DNA from: DASZHJ01 sp035581425
Lineage (GTDB): Bacteria; Pseudomonadota; Alphaproteobacteria; ATCC43930; CGMCC-115725
Reading direction: 5' to 3'
DNA: 40,308 nucleotides
NCBI GenBank assembly: GCA_035581425.1
Contig: DATJVP010000013.1
Location: 1-40,308, forward strand
Both the position numbers and the translations under genes were made by a program. The notes below the pieces were generated by a model, which did not search any database, had not been told where the DNA came from, and saw only the letters and a list, made by a program, of their open reading frames with translations. Below are positions 26,387 through 32,706 of the stretch, one piece after another; position 1 is the first letter of the stretch; every line of letters starts with the position of its first letter.

Positions 26387-26896
26387 TCAGTCGAATGGAT
26401 TGCCTCTCACCTGGTGGTCGCGCAGGCATTCGGCGACGCGGTGCATCGCTGCGTTGGTCCCAACGAGGCTCACGCGCCACGTCCGGCCGTTCGAGAAGCG
26501 CATCGTCATCTGCGAGCCCTGCGCGAAGGGGCGGCCGAAGTCGGAATCCCAGGGGAAGTTCGTGATGATCCCGTGCGCGTCGAACACCTTGGCACGGCCG
26601 GTCCAACGCGAGCTGTCGACGGCGACCTCGACCGAGTAGGCCTGCCCGACCGGAAGGTTCCATTCCGGATTCCAGAGCGAGAGCACGTAGCCCGTAGCGC
26701 TCACCGCGAGCGTCAGCGTCTCGCTCCCGCTGCGGCTTCCCGTCTCCATGCCGCAATGACCGAAGCTGCCGTCGTCCTTGATGTAAGCGTAGGTCTTCCA
26801 ATAGCCGGTGACGCCGTAGGAGACCTCGCGCGCCTCCACGCCTGACGACAGCGCGAGAAATGCAAGCGCGCCTGCGAACACCCGTGCTCGATGCAT
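26387..26896 (-). CDS. hypothetical exported protein
   Basis: 169-residue protein with a clear Sec signal (MHRARVFAGALAFLALSSGVEA, cleavage expected near residue 22) and a mature domain of alternating polar and aromatic residues, probably beta-rich (SYGVTGYWKTYAYIKDDGSF, LSLWNPEWNLPVGQAYSVEV). It has two Cys in the mature part (GHCGMETG and VAECLRDH) that could form a disulfide. I do not recognise the family. The start is the ATG complementary to 26894-26896, preceded by a G-rich site; an ATG five codons upstream is possible. It stands alone, followed by no clear terminator. Confidence 0.7.
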   Translation of the reverse strand: MHRARVFAGALAFLALSSGVEAREVSYGVTGYWKTYAYIKDDGSFGHCGMETGSRSGSETLTLAVSATGYVLSLWNPEWNLPVGQAYSVEVAVDSSRWTGRAKVFDAHGIITNFPWDSDFGRPFAQGSQMTMRFSNGRTWRVSLVGTNAAMHRVAECLRDHQVRGNPFD

Positions 26897-27004
26897 GATT
26901 CCGCCCCCCATTTCCTATGCTTTCGCAGGACTCTAACGCGTGCCCCCGACTGCGGCAAGGCAATGAGGCACCGGCGCCGAGAACGAGGCTCGGCCTCTTC
27001 TCTC

Positions 27005-27519
27005 TTACTTATGGTCGAGCACCCGCGCCGGGGAGAAGCGCACGCGGATCGTCGTTCCCGCGCCGAGGCTGCTCTCGATCTCGAGTGCTGCGCCATGCAG
27101 CTCCGCGAGCGATTTGACGAGCGAGAGACCGAGACCGGTGCCGTCGTGCTTGCGCGTGTATTCGTTCGCGACCTGGCCGAAGGGCGTGAGCGCAATTTCG
27201 ACATGCGCGGGCGACATGCCGATGCCGGTGTCGACGACCGCGAGTTCGAGATGACCGCGGTCGAGCCGGCCCGCCACCGTCACGCATCCGCCCGGAGGCG
27301 TGAACTTGACGGCGTTGCTGAGGAGATTGATGAGGATGTGCCGGACCGAGCGCTGATCGGCGAGCAGCGGGGGCGCTCGAGGTCGCGCCGGAAGCGCTCG
27401 TAAACCATGCCGCAGCGGGCCTCGGGCTCGACCGGCTCGATCGCGATCGCCATCTCGCCGAGACGCTCGCTGGTCGGACCGGACGAACCCGCGTCATGCC
27501 TGCTTACCGCGACCTGCAT
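27005..27519 (-). pseudogene. truncated, frameshifted histidine kinase
   Basis: Only the C-terminal part of a sensor kinase is recognisable. The HATPase core is well kept: N box ILINLLSNAVKFTP, G1 VVDTGIGMSP, then TPFGQVANEYTRKHDGTGLG and the G2-containing region to ARVLDHK. The part just upstream, ending MVYERFRRDLERP, is in a different frame. One base restored in the five-base G run at 27369-27373 joins the frames into ERPPLLADQRSVRHIL, a normal family sequence. No H box or sensor domain precedes it: upstream of about 27519 homology stops. It is therefore a 5'-truncated gene with a one-base deletion, or an ATPase-only protein hit by a sequencing error. Confidence 0.65.
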
Positions 27520-27709
27520 CGGATGCCCTGCTGGATCCCCTATGGATACGGAGCTTTTTAGCGCCCGAGGCCTTAAGGATCGGTTGAGCCTATCGATGCG
27601 TGCGCGCGGTTTTACAGTACGCGCGTCCCAATTCACTCGAGCGCGTCCAATGGTGACGCGGCTCCGTCAGTCGAAGCGGGAAATATGACAGTTACATTAC
27701 AGTGGCGGA

Positions 27710-27949
27710 CTAGAAGGGAATGCCGACCTTGACGTGGCCGCGGGCGCCATTGCTGTCGGCGTTGCCGTCGGCGGATGCTTTGCTGTCGCACGCGGCGACC
27801 GCAGCCGACAGCAGAAGGAGCGCCGCCGCGGCGGCGCCGAGCTTGCGCCGCGGCCCCAAGCGCCTGCAAGTCTCCAATCCCGGCGGCCTCTCAATACCGG
27901 CATCCTCGGGCTGGCGCTCAGTCATGGGCGGCGTCTCCTCGCTGTTCAC
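27710..27949 (-). CDS. small lipoprotein-like membrane protein coupled to a glycosyltransferase
   Basis: 79 residues from the GTG complementary to 27947-27949. A hydrophilic N-terminus of about 37 residues leads into LGAAAAALLLLSAAVAAC, a hydrophobic stretch ending in a lipobox-like AVAAC, then a short polar tail DSKASADGNADSNG. It could be a lipoprotein with a late start or a single-pass membrane protein. An internal ATG (complement of 27923-27925) is an alternative start. Support for a real gene is the GTGA overlap with the TGA of the upstream glycosyltransferase. No family is recognised. Confidence 0.5.
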   Translation of the reverse strand: MNSEETPPMTERQPEDAGIERPPGLETCRRLGPRRKLGAAAAALLLLSAAVAACDSKASADGNADSNGARGHVKVGIPF

Positions 27950-28734
27950 GAACGGCGTATGACGGCGTCCTCAGGCATCAGGATAGGGATCCCGAGCAAG
28001 CGCTGGACTACGTCCTTGGCGTGGTCGTCAAGGCTGCGCCACCATCGCTGCGCAGCATCGACATTCGCATCGAGGTTCTTGCTGTTCGCGGGGGGCGTCT
28101 CACCGACATCGCGATAGACCGACTCCCAGAGGCAAGTATAGCGCACAGTCTTGGCCTCGTTGTAGGCCACCTTCAACTCGGGGTGGCGTTGGGAGAGGAC
28201 TGCGAAGAAGACGCGGTCGTCCATGAAACCGATCTGCGGCGGGATGAGGCTCCACTTGATCGCTACCCGGAAAGCGGTGCGGTAGAAAACGAAGCAGCTC
28301 GTGTCGACGTGCTGAAAGGCGTCCTCATCGGGCAGCGCCACCGGAATCGGCGAGCCATCGGGGCGCACCATCGTGCGTTTCGCCAGCACGAGGTCGGGAT
28401 ATTCGCTGGGGATCCGGCCGCTGAAGTGCCGAAGCGTCTCGTCGAAGTGATCGGGCGCCAGAAAATTATCGGCGTCGAGGAACTGCAGGACGTCGTATCC
28501 GGTGCGGAGCCCCAGCACCAATCCGAGCGAGCGCGGGGTGTCGCCGTAGTCGGCGGTGCGCTTGCGCAGGACTATGTGCGCGACGTTGGGCGCCTCCTCG
28601 AGCCAATACTGGGGGTCGCCGTCGGCAACGAAGATCTGATCGACAGGGACGGATTGTGCGCGAACCGAGGCAGCGCAGCGCTCGAGCGTCTCTCTGCTCT
28701 CGTTGCAATAGGGTGTCACGACGGCGATCCGCAC
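27946..28734 (-). CDS. family 2 glycosyltransferase
   Basis: 262-residue GT-A fold glycosyltransferase. The N-terminus MRIAVVTPYCNESRETLERCAASV is the family-2 nucleotide-sugar start, with DQIFVADGDP following. The metal-binding DxD equivalent is LQFLDADN near residue 98, and the acceptor-side GFMDDRVFFAVL region comes later. Donor and acceptor are unknown; a single small glycosyltransferase outside a polysaccharide cluster often decorates a lipid or protein. There is no membrane helix. The start is GTG complementary to 28732-28734, with GGGAG eight bases upstream. The stop overlaps the next small gene as GTGA. It is divergent from the Cys-rich exported protein. Confidence 0.85.
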   Translation of the reverse strand: MRIAVVTPYCNESRETLERCAASVRAQSVPVDQIFVADGDPQYWLEEAPNVAHIVLRKRTADYGDTPRSLGLVLGLRTGYDVLQFLDADNFLAPDHFDETLRHFSGRIPSEYPDLVLAKRTMVRPDGSPIPVALPDEDAFQHVDTSCFVFYRTAFRVAIKWSLIPPQIGFMDDRVFFAVLSQRHPELKVAYNEAKTVRYTCLWESVYRDVGETPPANSKNLDANVDAAQRWWRSLDDHAKDVVQRLLGIPILMPEDAVIRRS

Positions 28735-28904
28735 GGAGTAGGCTCCCGGGGCGAAGGCGACGCTCGGCGATGCCGAGACTAATTTGCGCTCGGCGCCGCC
28801 GCAAGCGCAGCGGCAGTGTCGTACCGGATGGGTCCTGGAAGCCTGCTTTCCGCTGCGCTAGCATCGGGCCGCGGACGTCTCTCAGGGAGTGAAGGGGGTT
28901 GGCC

Positions 28905-29447
28905 ATGCGAAACGCGACTCTCGCTGTCATCCTGATCGCTTGGGCGCTCCTCGATGGCGGCGCGCTCTTTGCGCAGAACTCCTCTTCGGGAACGCAGTCG
29001 ACGCAGCAGGGCGGCAAGCAGAATTCCGATTGGGTAACGGCCGCTCTCAAGCAGCTCGGCGCCTGCTACAGGAGCGCGATGGAGCGTCTGCAGGAGGCCG
29101 ACAACAAGGCCTCCGGCGAGTTTCAAAAAGACATCCTGAAGTGCAACCAGAATCCCGATGCCGCGAAGACCTGCGTCGACGCCGCGCGCAAAAAGCTGAA
29201 CGAGGCACGGCTGCCGATCGACCAGAAGCGCGTCGACGTCGGCACGACCTATCAGAATCTGCAATCGCGGATACAGACCGCACGCGCCAATGGAGGCGTG
29301 TGCACCTCCGGCGGCTGCTGCACGAACGAACTCGGAAAGTCCGCGCCCGCGGTCGGTCCGGATGGCAGGACCTGCGGTATGGAGGGAGTGCCCAAGGGAT
29401 CGGGGAGCTGCGACAACAACTTCCAGAACATTCTCAATGGGAATTGA
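28905..29447 (+). CDS. Cys-rich exported protein of unknown family
   Basis: 180-residue protein with a signal peptide (about 1-23, AVILIAWALLDGGALFA, cleaved before QNSSS). The mature chain has eight Cys (54, 80, 90, 133, 138, 139, 157, 169), enough for four disulfides or a metal site, including a vicinal pair in SGGCCTNE. Residues 45-128 look helical and charged, while the C-terminal 50 residues are Gly/Asn/Cys-rich and loop-like. I do not recognise a family. ATG 28905 has a GGGGG site six bases upstream; a TTG two codons earlier is possible. The alpha/beta hydrolase follows after 18 bases, so the two are probably co-expressed. Confidence 0.7.
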   Translation: MRNATLAVILIAWALLDGGALFAQNSSSGTQSTQQGGKQNSDWVTAALKQLGACYRSAMERLQEADNKASGEFQKDILKCNQNPDAAKTCVDAARKKLNEARLPIDQKRVDVGTTYQNLQSRIQTARANGGVCTSGGCCTNELGKSAPAVGPDGRTCGMEGVPKGSGSCDNNFQNILNGN

Positions 29448-29465
29448 TCGCGGGCAACGGGTCGC

Positions 29466-30293
29466 ATGACCGAGGAAGCGATCACGGGCCTCGCGGCGTG
29501 CAACGGCGCCCAGCTTTACTTCGAGAAGCGAGGGAGCGGGCCGGGCATGTTGCTCATCGCGGGGTCGACGGGCGATGCCGGTAATTTCTCGCGGGCGGCG
29601 GAGCGGCTCTCCGACGCCTACACGGTCGTCGTCTACGATCGGCGCGGCAATTCCCGAAGCCCTCGTCCCGCGGGTTGGGCCGCAACCTCGGTCGCGGAAC
29701 AGGCCGACGACGCCGCGGCCCTGATCGAGAGCCTCGATCTCGCGCCGACCGTCGTGTTCGGGGCGAGCGCCGGAGGGCCGATCGCACTCGACCTCATGAG
29801 CCGGCACCCGCGGCTCGTCTTCGCCGGGATCGTTCAAGAGCCGAGCATCTTCTCAGTGCTGCCGGACCCGCAGAGCGCCTTGGCGCCGCGGCGGGCGATA
29901 CTCGAGGAGGGATTGCGGCACGGCGGCCCGCGCGAGGCGATCAAGGCCCTCATGCGCTATCTGAACGACGACGCCGTCTTCACGGCAATTCCGCCGGAGG
30001 TTCTCGAGCGCATGCTCGGCAATGCCGACACGATCCTCTCGATCGAGGCGCCGGGCTTTGCGGGCTGGATGCCCTCCATCGAGACCCTCAGGGCATCGCG
30101 GATTCCGCTCACGCTCGTCGTCGCCAGCGAGACCTTACCGGCATACAAGGAGGTCACGCGCTGGCTCGCGGACCGTCTGCACCTGCGCGTGATGACGGTC
30201 CCGGGATATCACGGCTTCTACTATTACCGCCCGCAAGACCTCGATGGCGTCATTCGCGGCGCTCTGCTGAGACGCAAACAGCGCGGTTCTTAG
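29466..30293 (+). CDS. alpha/beta hydrolase
   Basis: 275-residue alpha/beta-hydrolase-fold protein. The oxyanion-hole region is LLIAGSTGDAGNF, and the nucleophile elbow is VFGASAGGPIALDL, with the Ser near residue 100. YDRRGNSRSPRP is the usual strand-4 loop. The catalytic His is probably in VPGYHGFYYYRPQDL near the C-terminus and the acid lies between. Esterase, lactonase or C-C hydrolase activity cannot be told apart. It has no signal peptide. It starts 18 bases after the Cys-rich exported protein and is the last clear gene before the lower-GC region. Confidence 0.85.
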   Translation: MTEEAITGLAACNGAQLYFEKRGSGPGMLLIAGSTGDAGNFSRAAERLSDAYTVVVYDRRGNSRSPRPAGWAATSVAEQADDAAALIESLDLAPTVVFGASAGGPIALDLMSRHPRLVFAGIVQEPSIFSVLPDPQSALAPRRAILEEGLRHGGPREAIKALMRYLNDDAVFTAIPPEVLERMLGNADTILSIEAPGFAGWMPSIETLRASRIPLTLVVASETLPAYKEVTRWLADRLHLRVMTVPGYHGFYYYRPQDLDGVIRGALLRRKQRGS

Positions 30294-30511
30294 GCATTCT
30301 CTCCGAGCCGCTTCGCGCCACCTCTGAGATCGTTCACCTCGTTAGACCTCAGCACACCCTCGCGGAACTTGGAGACTTCCCCTTGATTGCGTCGTCCTTC
30401 AACTCCAGGGCCGCGATCTGGAACGCCATCCCCGGAGGAGACGCACCGCTGCCGGAGGTTCTCTATCGGGCGAGGGTCGGAAAACATTTGCTCATTCTGA
30501 ACTTTGCTCAT
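30290..30511 (-). CDS. weakly supported short ORF at the left edge of the low-GC region
   Basis: A 73-codon frame (MSKVQNEQMFSDPRPIENLR and onward) with GGGG eight bases before its ATG, overlapping the hydrolase stop by four bases. It matches no family I recognise. Another minus frame inside it reads MAFQIAALELKDD, which looks more protein-like than this frame does from about residue 27, so this may be frameshifted remains. Otherwise 30294-30685 holds no convincing gene, only a strong hairpin at 30631-30660. Confidence 0.2.
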   Translation of the reverse strand: MSKVQNEQMFSDPRPIENLRQRCVSSGDGVPDRGPGVEGRRNQGEVSKFREGVLRSNEVNDLRGGAKRLGENA

Positions 30512-30630
30512 CGTCCGATCCCCTGCGACAGCCGTTCATCACCTTGCGATAATCTCGACGGGGGCGCAGGGCAAGACCGCGTGTCAGACTTTCAGAGATG
30601 CCTCCTCCTAGGTGATGAACTCATAACCGG

Positions 30631-30660
30631 CTGAGCGCGCTAAGTTGTTGGCGCGCTCAG
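30631..30660 (-). terminator. strong hairpin downstream of the His-rich protein gene
   Basis: A perfect 10-bp inverted repeat, CTGAGCGCGC (30631-30640) and GCGCGCTCAG (30651-30660), with a 10-base loop lies 26 bases beyond the stop of the His-rich gene. No T-tract follows on either strand, so it may be a Rho-assisted terminator, an mRNA stabiliser or a protein site. Confidence 0.45.
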
Positions 30661-30685
30661 TCTCAGATACGGACCACGTCGCCGA

Positions 30686-31042
30686 TCAACCGCTCGACAA
30701 AGGCCCGTGCGTGTCGCAGTGGCCGCCATGGGGATGATGTAAATGCCCTTCCACGAGATAGTCCACGTGATCGCCATGTGGCACGGCCTCGTGTCCGCAG
30801 CCGGGGCCGTGGACATGCCCGGCTTGATGGCCGGCACAGCGGTGAGCCGGCGTGCAGGCATCCGGGTTGGTCTGCGACACCTCGATCACGTGCTCGTCCA
30901 CATGGTCGCCATGCGGATGGTGCAGATGCCCATTATGCAGATAATCGACATGATCGCCGTGCCGTACGGGGGTGTGCCCGCAACCAGTGCGATGTGCGTG
31001 GGCATGGTTAGCGTGGTGGGATTGCGAACAGGTAGTCATCAT
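30686..31042 (-). CDS. His-rich metal-binding protein with two long repeats
   Basis: 118-residue protein with 28 His and 6 Cys. Two matching units of about 30 residues start at Cys21 and Cys82, 61 residues apart: GCGHTPVRHGDHVDYL and GCGHEAVPHGDHVDYL, each continuing into GHLHHPHG. There is no signal peptide, so it is probably a cytoplasmic metal buffer or chaperone; zinc is favoured by the adjacent SmtB-type regulator, nickel or cobalt remain possible. Two consecutive ATGs (complements of 31040-31042 and 31037-31039) follow AGGAG by five and eight bases. It lies 20 bases downstream of the regulator gene and is presumably derepressed by the same metal. I know similar His-rich small proteins beside such regulators, but no assigned function. 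Confidence 0.85.
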   Translation of the reverse strand: MMTTCSQSHHANHAHAHRTGCGHTPVRHGDHVDYLHNGHLHHPHGDHVDEHVIEVSQTNPDACTPAHRCAGHQAGHVHGPGCGHEAVPHGDHVDYLVEGHLHHPHGGHCDTHGPLSSG

Positions 31043-31062
31043 CCGATCTCCTAGTCATGACT

Positions 31063-31437
31063 TCATACAGGGAACTGGCTTCGACGCCCCTCGGCCGCGT
31101 GCTCTACCGCACTTCGGATCAGGCTCAGCACATGATCGTCCGCAAGCGCGTAAAAGATGTGCTTGGCATCGCGTCGCCGGACCACGAGGCGTACCGCAAA
31201 GAGCGACTTCAGGCGCGCCGACACGGTAGTCAGCTTCTCCCCTTCCAGCTCGGCCAGCTCCGATACGCAGAGTTCGCCCCGGCCGAGCCGAACCAGAATC
31301 CGCAAGCGCTCCGGATCTCCCAACGCGCGCAGCATGGCGGCTGCCGCGGTCAGGTCATCGCGCTTCGGCAAAGAAGCTGCGACACGCGGTGGGTGCGCGC
31401 CATGGTTGTGGGCGGGAAGAGAGAATTTCGCGCTCAA
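31063..31437 (-). CDS. ArsR/SmtB-family metal-sensing repressor with zinc alpha5 site
   Basis: 124-residue winged-helix repressor. The DNA-reading region is LGRGELCVSELAELEGEKLT followed by VSARLKSLFAVRLVVRRRDA. The C-terminal helix, DDHVLSLIRSAVEHAAE, has D-x-H-x10-H-x2-E, the exact spacing of the SmtB/CzrA alpha5 zinc site (Asp104, His106, His117, Glu120 in SmtB). The alpha3 Cys motif is incomplete (ELCVS rather than ELCVC), so sensing through alpha5 is expected. Residues 1-20 are His-containing (PAHNHGAHPP). The start appears to be TTG complementary to 31435-31437; no in-frame ATG lies near. An inverted repeat just upstream is a likely autoregulatory operator. Confidence 0.88.
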   Translation of the reverse strand: MSAKFSLPAHNHGAHPPRVAASLPKRDDLTAAAAMLRALGDPERLRILVRLGRGELCVSELAELEGEKLTTVSARLKSLFAVRLVVRRRDAKHIFYALADDHVLSLIRSAVEHAAEGRRSQFPV

Positions 31438-31442
31438 TCTAT

Positions 31443-31464
31443 CATTCCATCGATTTATGAAATG
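31443..31464. promoter_or_regulatory. candidate operator of the SmtB-type repressor
   Basis: CATTCCAT (31443-31450) and ATGAAATG (31457-31464) form an inverted repeat, seven of eight positions matching, with a six-base spacer. It sits six bases upstream of the repressor start codon, where an ArsR-family protein would block its own transcription. Confidence 0.45.
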
Positions 31465-31578
31465 TACTTCGATTGGCGGCGCGCGTCAAGGGGTGGGTCT
31501 TGACTGCAAAGACGCGGGGCACCCAAGGAGCCGCCCGCCGTACCGCCGCCGCAACCGGAACCGCCGCTGGTGCCGCTC

Positions 31579-31710
31579 ATGACGCCCAATCCGCACATGC
31601 ACTATGCGACGCGCGAGGGACGGCATTATCACTCCGGCCCTGATCGTTCGGTGCTGGTGCGCGCGGACGACGCGCCGCAATTGATCAGAGCCGGTTGCGT
31701 CGCGGCCTGA
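31579..31710 (+). CDS. short phage-like protein, possibly 5'-truncated
   Basis: 43 residues from ATG 31579: MTPNPHMHYATREGRHYHSG and onward, ending LIRAGCVAA. I recognise the shape from small phage or prophage genes that precede head/tail genes (a YxTREGRxY segment and a C-terminal LIRAGC). The frame is open back to 31504 with a Pro/Glu-rich stretch but no start codon except ATG 31579, so the 5' part may be lost. Four bases separate it from the next phage-like ORF. Confidence 0.45.
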   Translation: MTPNPHMHYATREGRHYHSGPDRSVLVRADDAPQLIRAGCVAA

Positions 31711-31714
31711 ACTG

Positions 31715-32062
31715 ATGCCGACCACTGCCCGCGTACCCATCGATCCCGGCGAAGCCGAGAACATCACTTTCGACTTCGGCCCGGCGATGTCGCCCGGCGT
31801 CTACATCACAAACGTGAACTCCATCACGTGCAGCGCCGTGGTGAACGCCGCCGCCGATCCCGATCCGCAAAGCCGCGTGCTCAGCGCGGGCACGCTGATG
31901 CCCAGCGCCGAGACTGGCGCCGCCAACGCTGCCGTGCGTGCGCTGTCCGGGAACATGATCGCGGGCGTCGTCTACCAGCTTCAATGCATCGTGAGCTGCA
32001 TTGACTCGCAGAGGCTCCCGATCAGATGGCATATCCGGTGCGCGAAACCGCCGGGGACTTAA
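31715..32062 (+). CDS. phage structural-type protein
   Basis: 115 residues beginning MPTTARVPIDPGEAENITFD and including FGPAMSPGVYITNVNSITCS and a GNMIAGVVYQLQCIV strand region. This resembles a family of small phage proteins from tail or head-completion clusters: a PGE-x-ITFDF start, a central S-x-ITC strand and a YxLQC strand near the end. I cannot name the exact gene. The C-terminus (QRLPIRWHIRCAKPP) appears complete. A further frame starting MAYPVRETAGDLRG at 32025 overlaps its end and is cut off where the znuC remnant begins, so the cluster was severed there. Confidence 0.5.
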   Translation: MPTTARVPIDPGEAENITFDFGPAMSPGVYITNVNSITCSAVVNAAADPDPQSRVLSAGTLMPSAETGAANAAVRALSGNMIAGVVYQLQCIVSCIDSQRLPIRWHIRCAKPPGT

Positions 32063-32126
32063 GAGGTCGGGGCGCCGCTTGCTTCGACGATCGGCGGCGC
32101 GGGGCCGAGGCGGCGGCGCCATGCGC

Positions 32127-32480
32127 CCCTTGTCGGCCATCTGCCGCGTGACGCCGCCAAAGGCGCCTATCTGCCGCCAGGCCCCCAGCATCACGGCATC
32201 GGCCACGCTCAGCGGAAAGCCACGGTCGATCTCGACTGCTTGCGGCAGATAGCCAAGGTCGCGGCTCGTCAGCCCGCCCCGGTCAACCTTTCCCTGCGCC
32301 GGCGTGAGTTCGCCCGTCTTCGCCCGTCAGTGCCTTGAGCAGGGTCGATTTTCCGGCGCCGTTCGGCCCCGTCACCGCTGTCAGGCTGCCAGGCGCAAAG
32401 ACGCCGGAGACGTGATGCACGGCGGGGTGGCCGTCATAGGCAACGGTGACGTTTTCAAGCCGGATCGTCGTGCGCGTCAT
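32127..32480 (-). pseudogene. znuC: znuC remnant (zinc ABC transporter ATPase), frameshifted and truncated
   Basis: The first 50 codons read normally: MTRTTIRLENVTVAYDGHPA, then Walker A GPNGAGKSTLLKALTGE. A tandem 10-bp duplication shifts the frame and brings a stop at 32283-32285. Removing one copy restores LTGELTPAQGKVDRGGLTS and DLGYLPQAVEIDRGFPLSVA (Q loop) and on to GAWRQIGAFGGVTRQMADK. There the homology ends, near 32129, so signature motif, Walker B and the rest are missing, as are znuB and znuA. The start codon overlaps the small membrane protein stop as ATGA. ZnuC would power high-affinity zinc import; this copy cannot. Confidence 0.8.
32309..32328. repeat. 10-bp tandem duplication inside znuC
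   Basis: TTCGCCCGTC occurs twice in direct succession (32309-32318 and 32319-32328). Deleting one copy restores the znuC frame and family sequence, which identifies it as the inactivating mutation. It is typical of replication slippage. Confidence 0.9.
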
Positions 32481-32614
32481 GGCAAAACTACCGCCCAGGC
32501 AATAGCCAGCCACAATGCGGCAAGCAGTCCGAGCAGCCCGACCACCCGATGTAGCGCGGAGCGCGTGATGAGCGACGAGAGAAATGCCTCTGTTGTCATA
32601 GAAGGACGCTTCAT
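32477..32614 (-). CDS. 45-residue single-pass membrane protein upstream of znuC
   Basis: The reading frame starts MKRPSMTTEAFLSSLITRSA and contains one transmembrane helix, VVGLLGLLAALWLAIAWAVV, ending VLP. Its stop overlaps the znuC start in an ATGA, a sign of translational coupling, and its start is about 25 bases from a Zur-like palindrome. I recall similar tiny membrane ORFs heading zinc-uptake operons in related bacteria, function unassigned. It may be an accessory subunit or regulator of the transporter. A second ATG (complement of 32597-32599) would shorten it by five residues. It remains intact although znuC is broken. Confidence 0.6.
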   Translation of the reverse strand: MKRPSMTTEAFLSSLITRSALHRVVGLLGLLAALWLAIAWAVVLP

Positions 32615-32638
32615 GATCCGGGATTTAACCTATAGAAT

Positions 32639-32653
32639 GTTATAACATAACAA
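32639..32653. promoter_or_regulatory. candidate Zur box between divergent zinc genes
   Basis: TGTTATAACATAACA is a 6-3-6 palindrome (TGTTAT / ATAACA) resembling the Fur-family Zur operator TGTTATANNATAACA. It lies in the AT-rich gap between the small membrane protein/znuC remnant and the GTPase fusion gene, 53 bases before the latter's ATG, and could repress both when zinc is ample. Confidence 0.7.
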
Positions 32654-32706
32654 AAGTTGTTTATGGTCCGTGAAGCAGAACGCACCAACGACTCTGAAGG
32701 ATCGCC

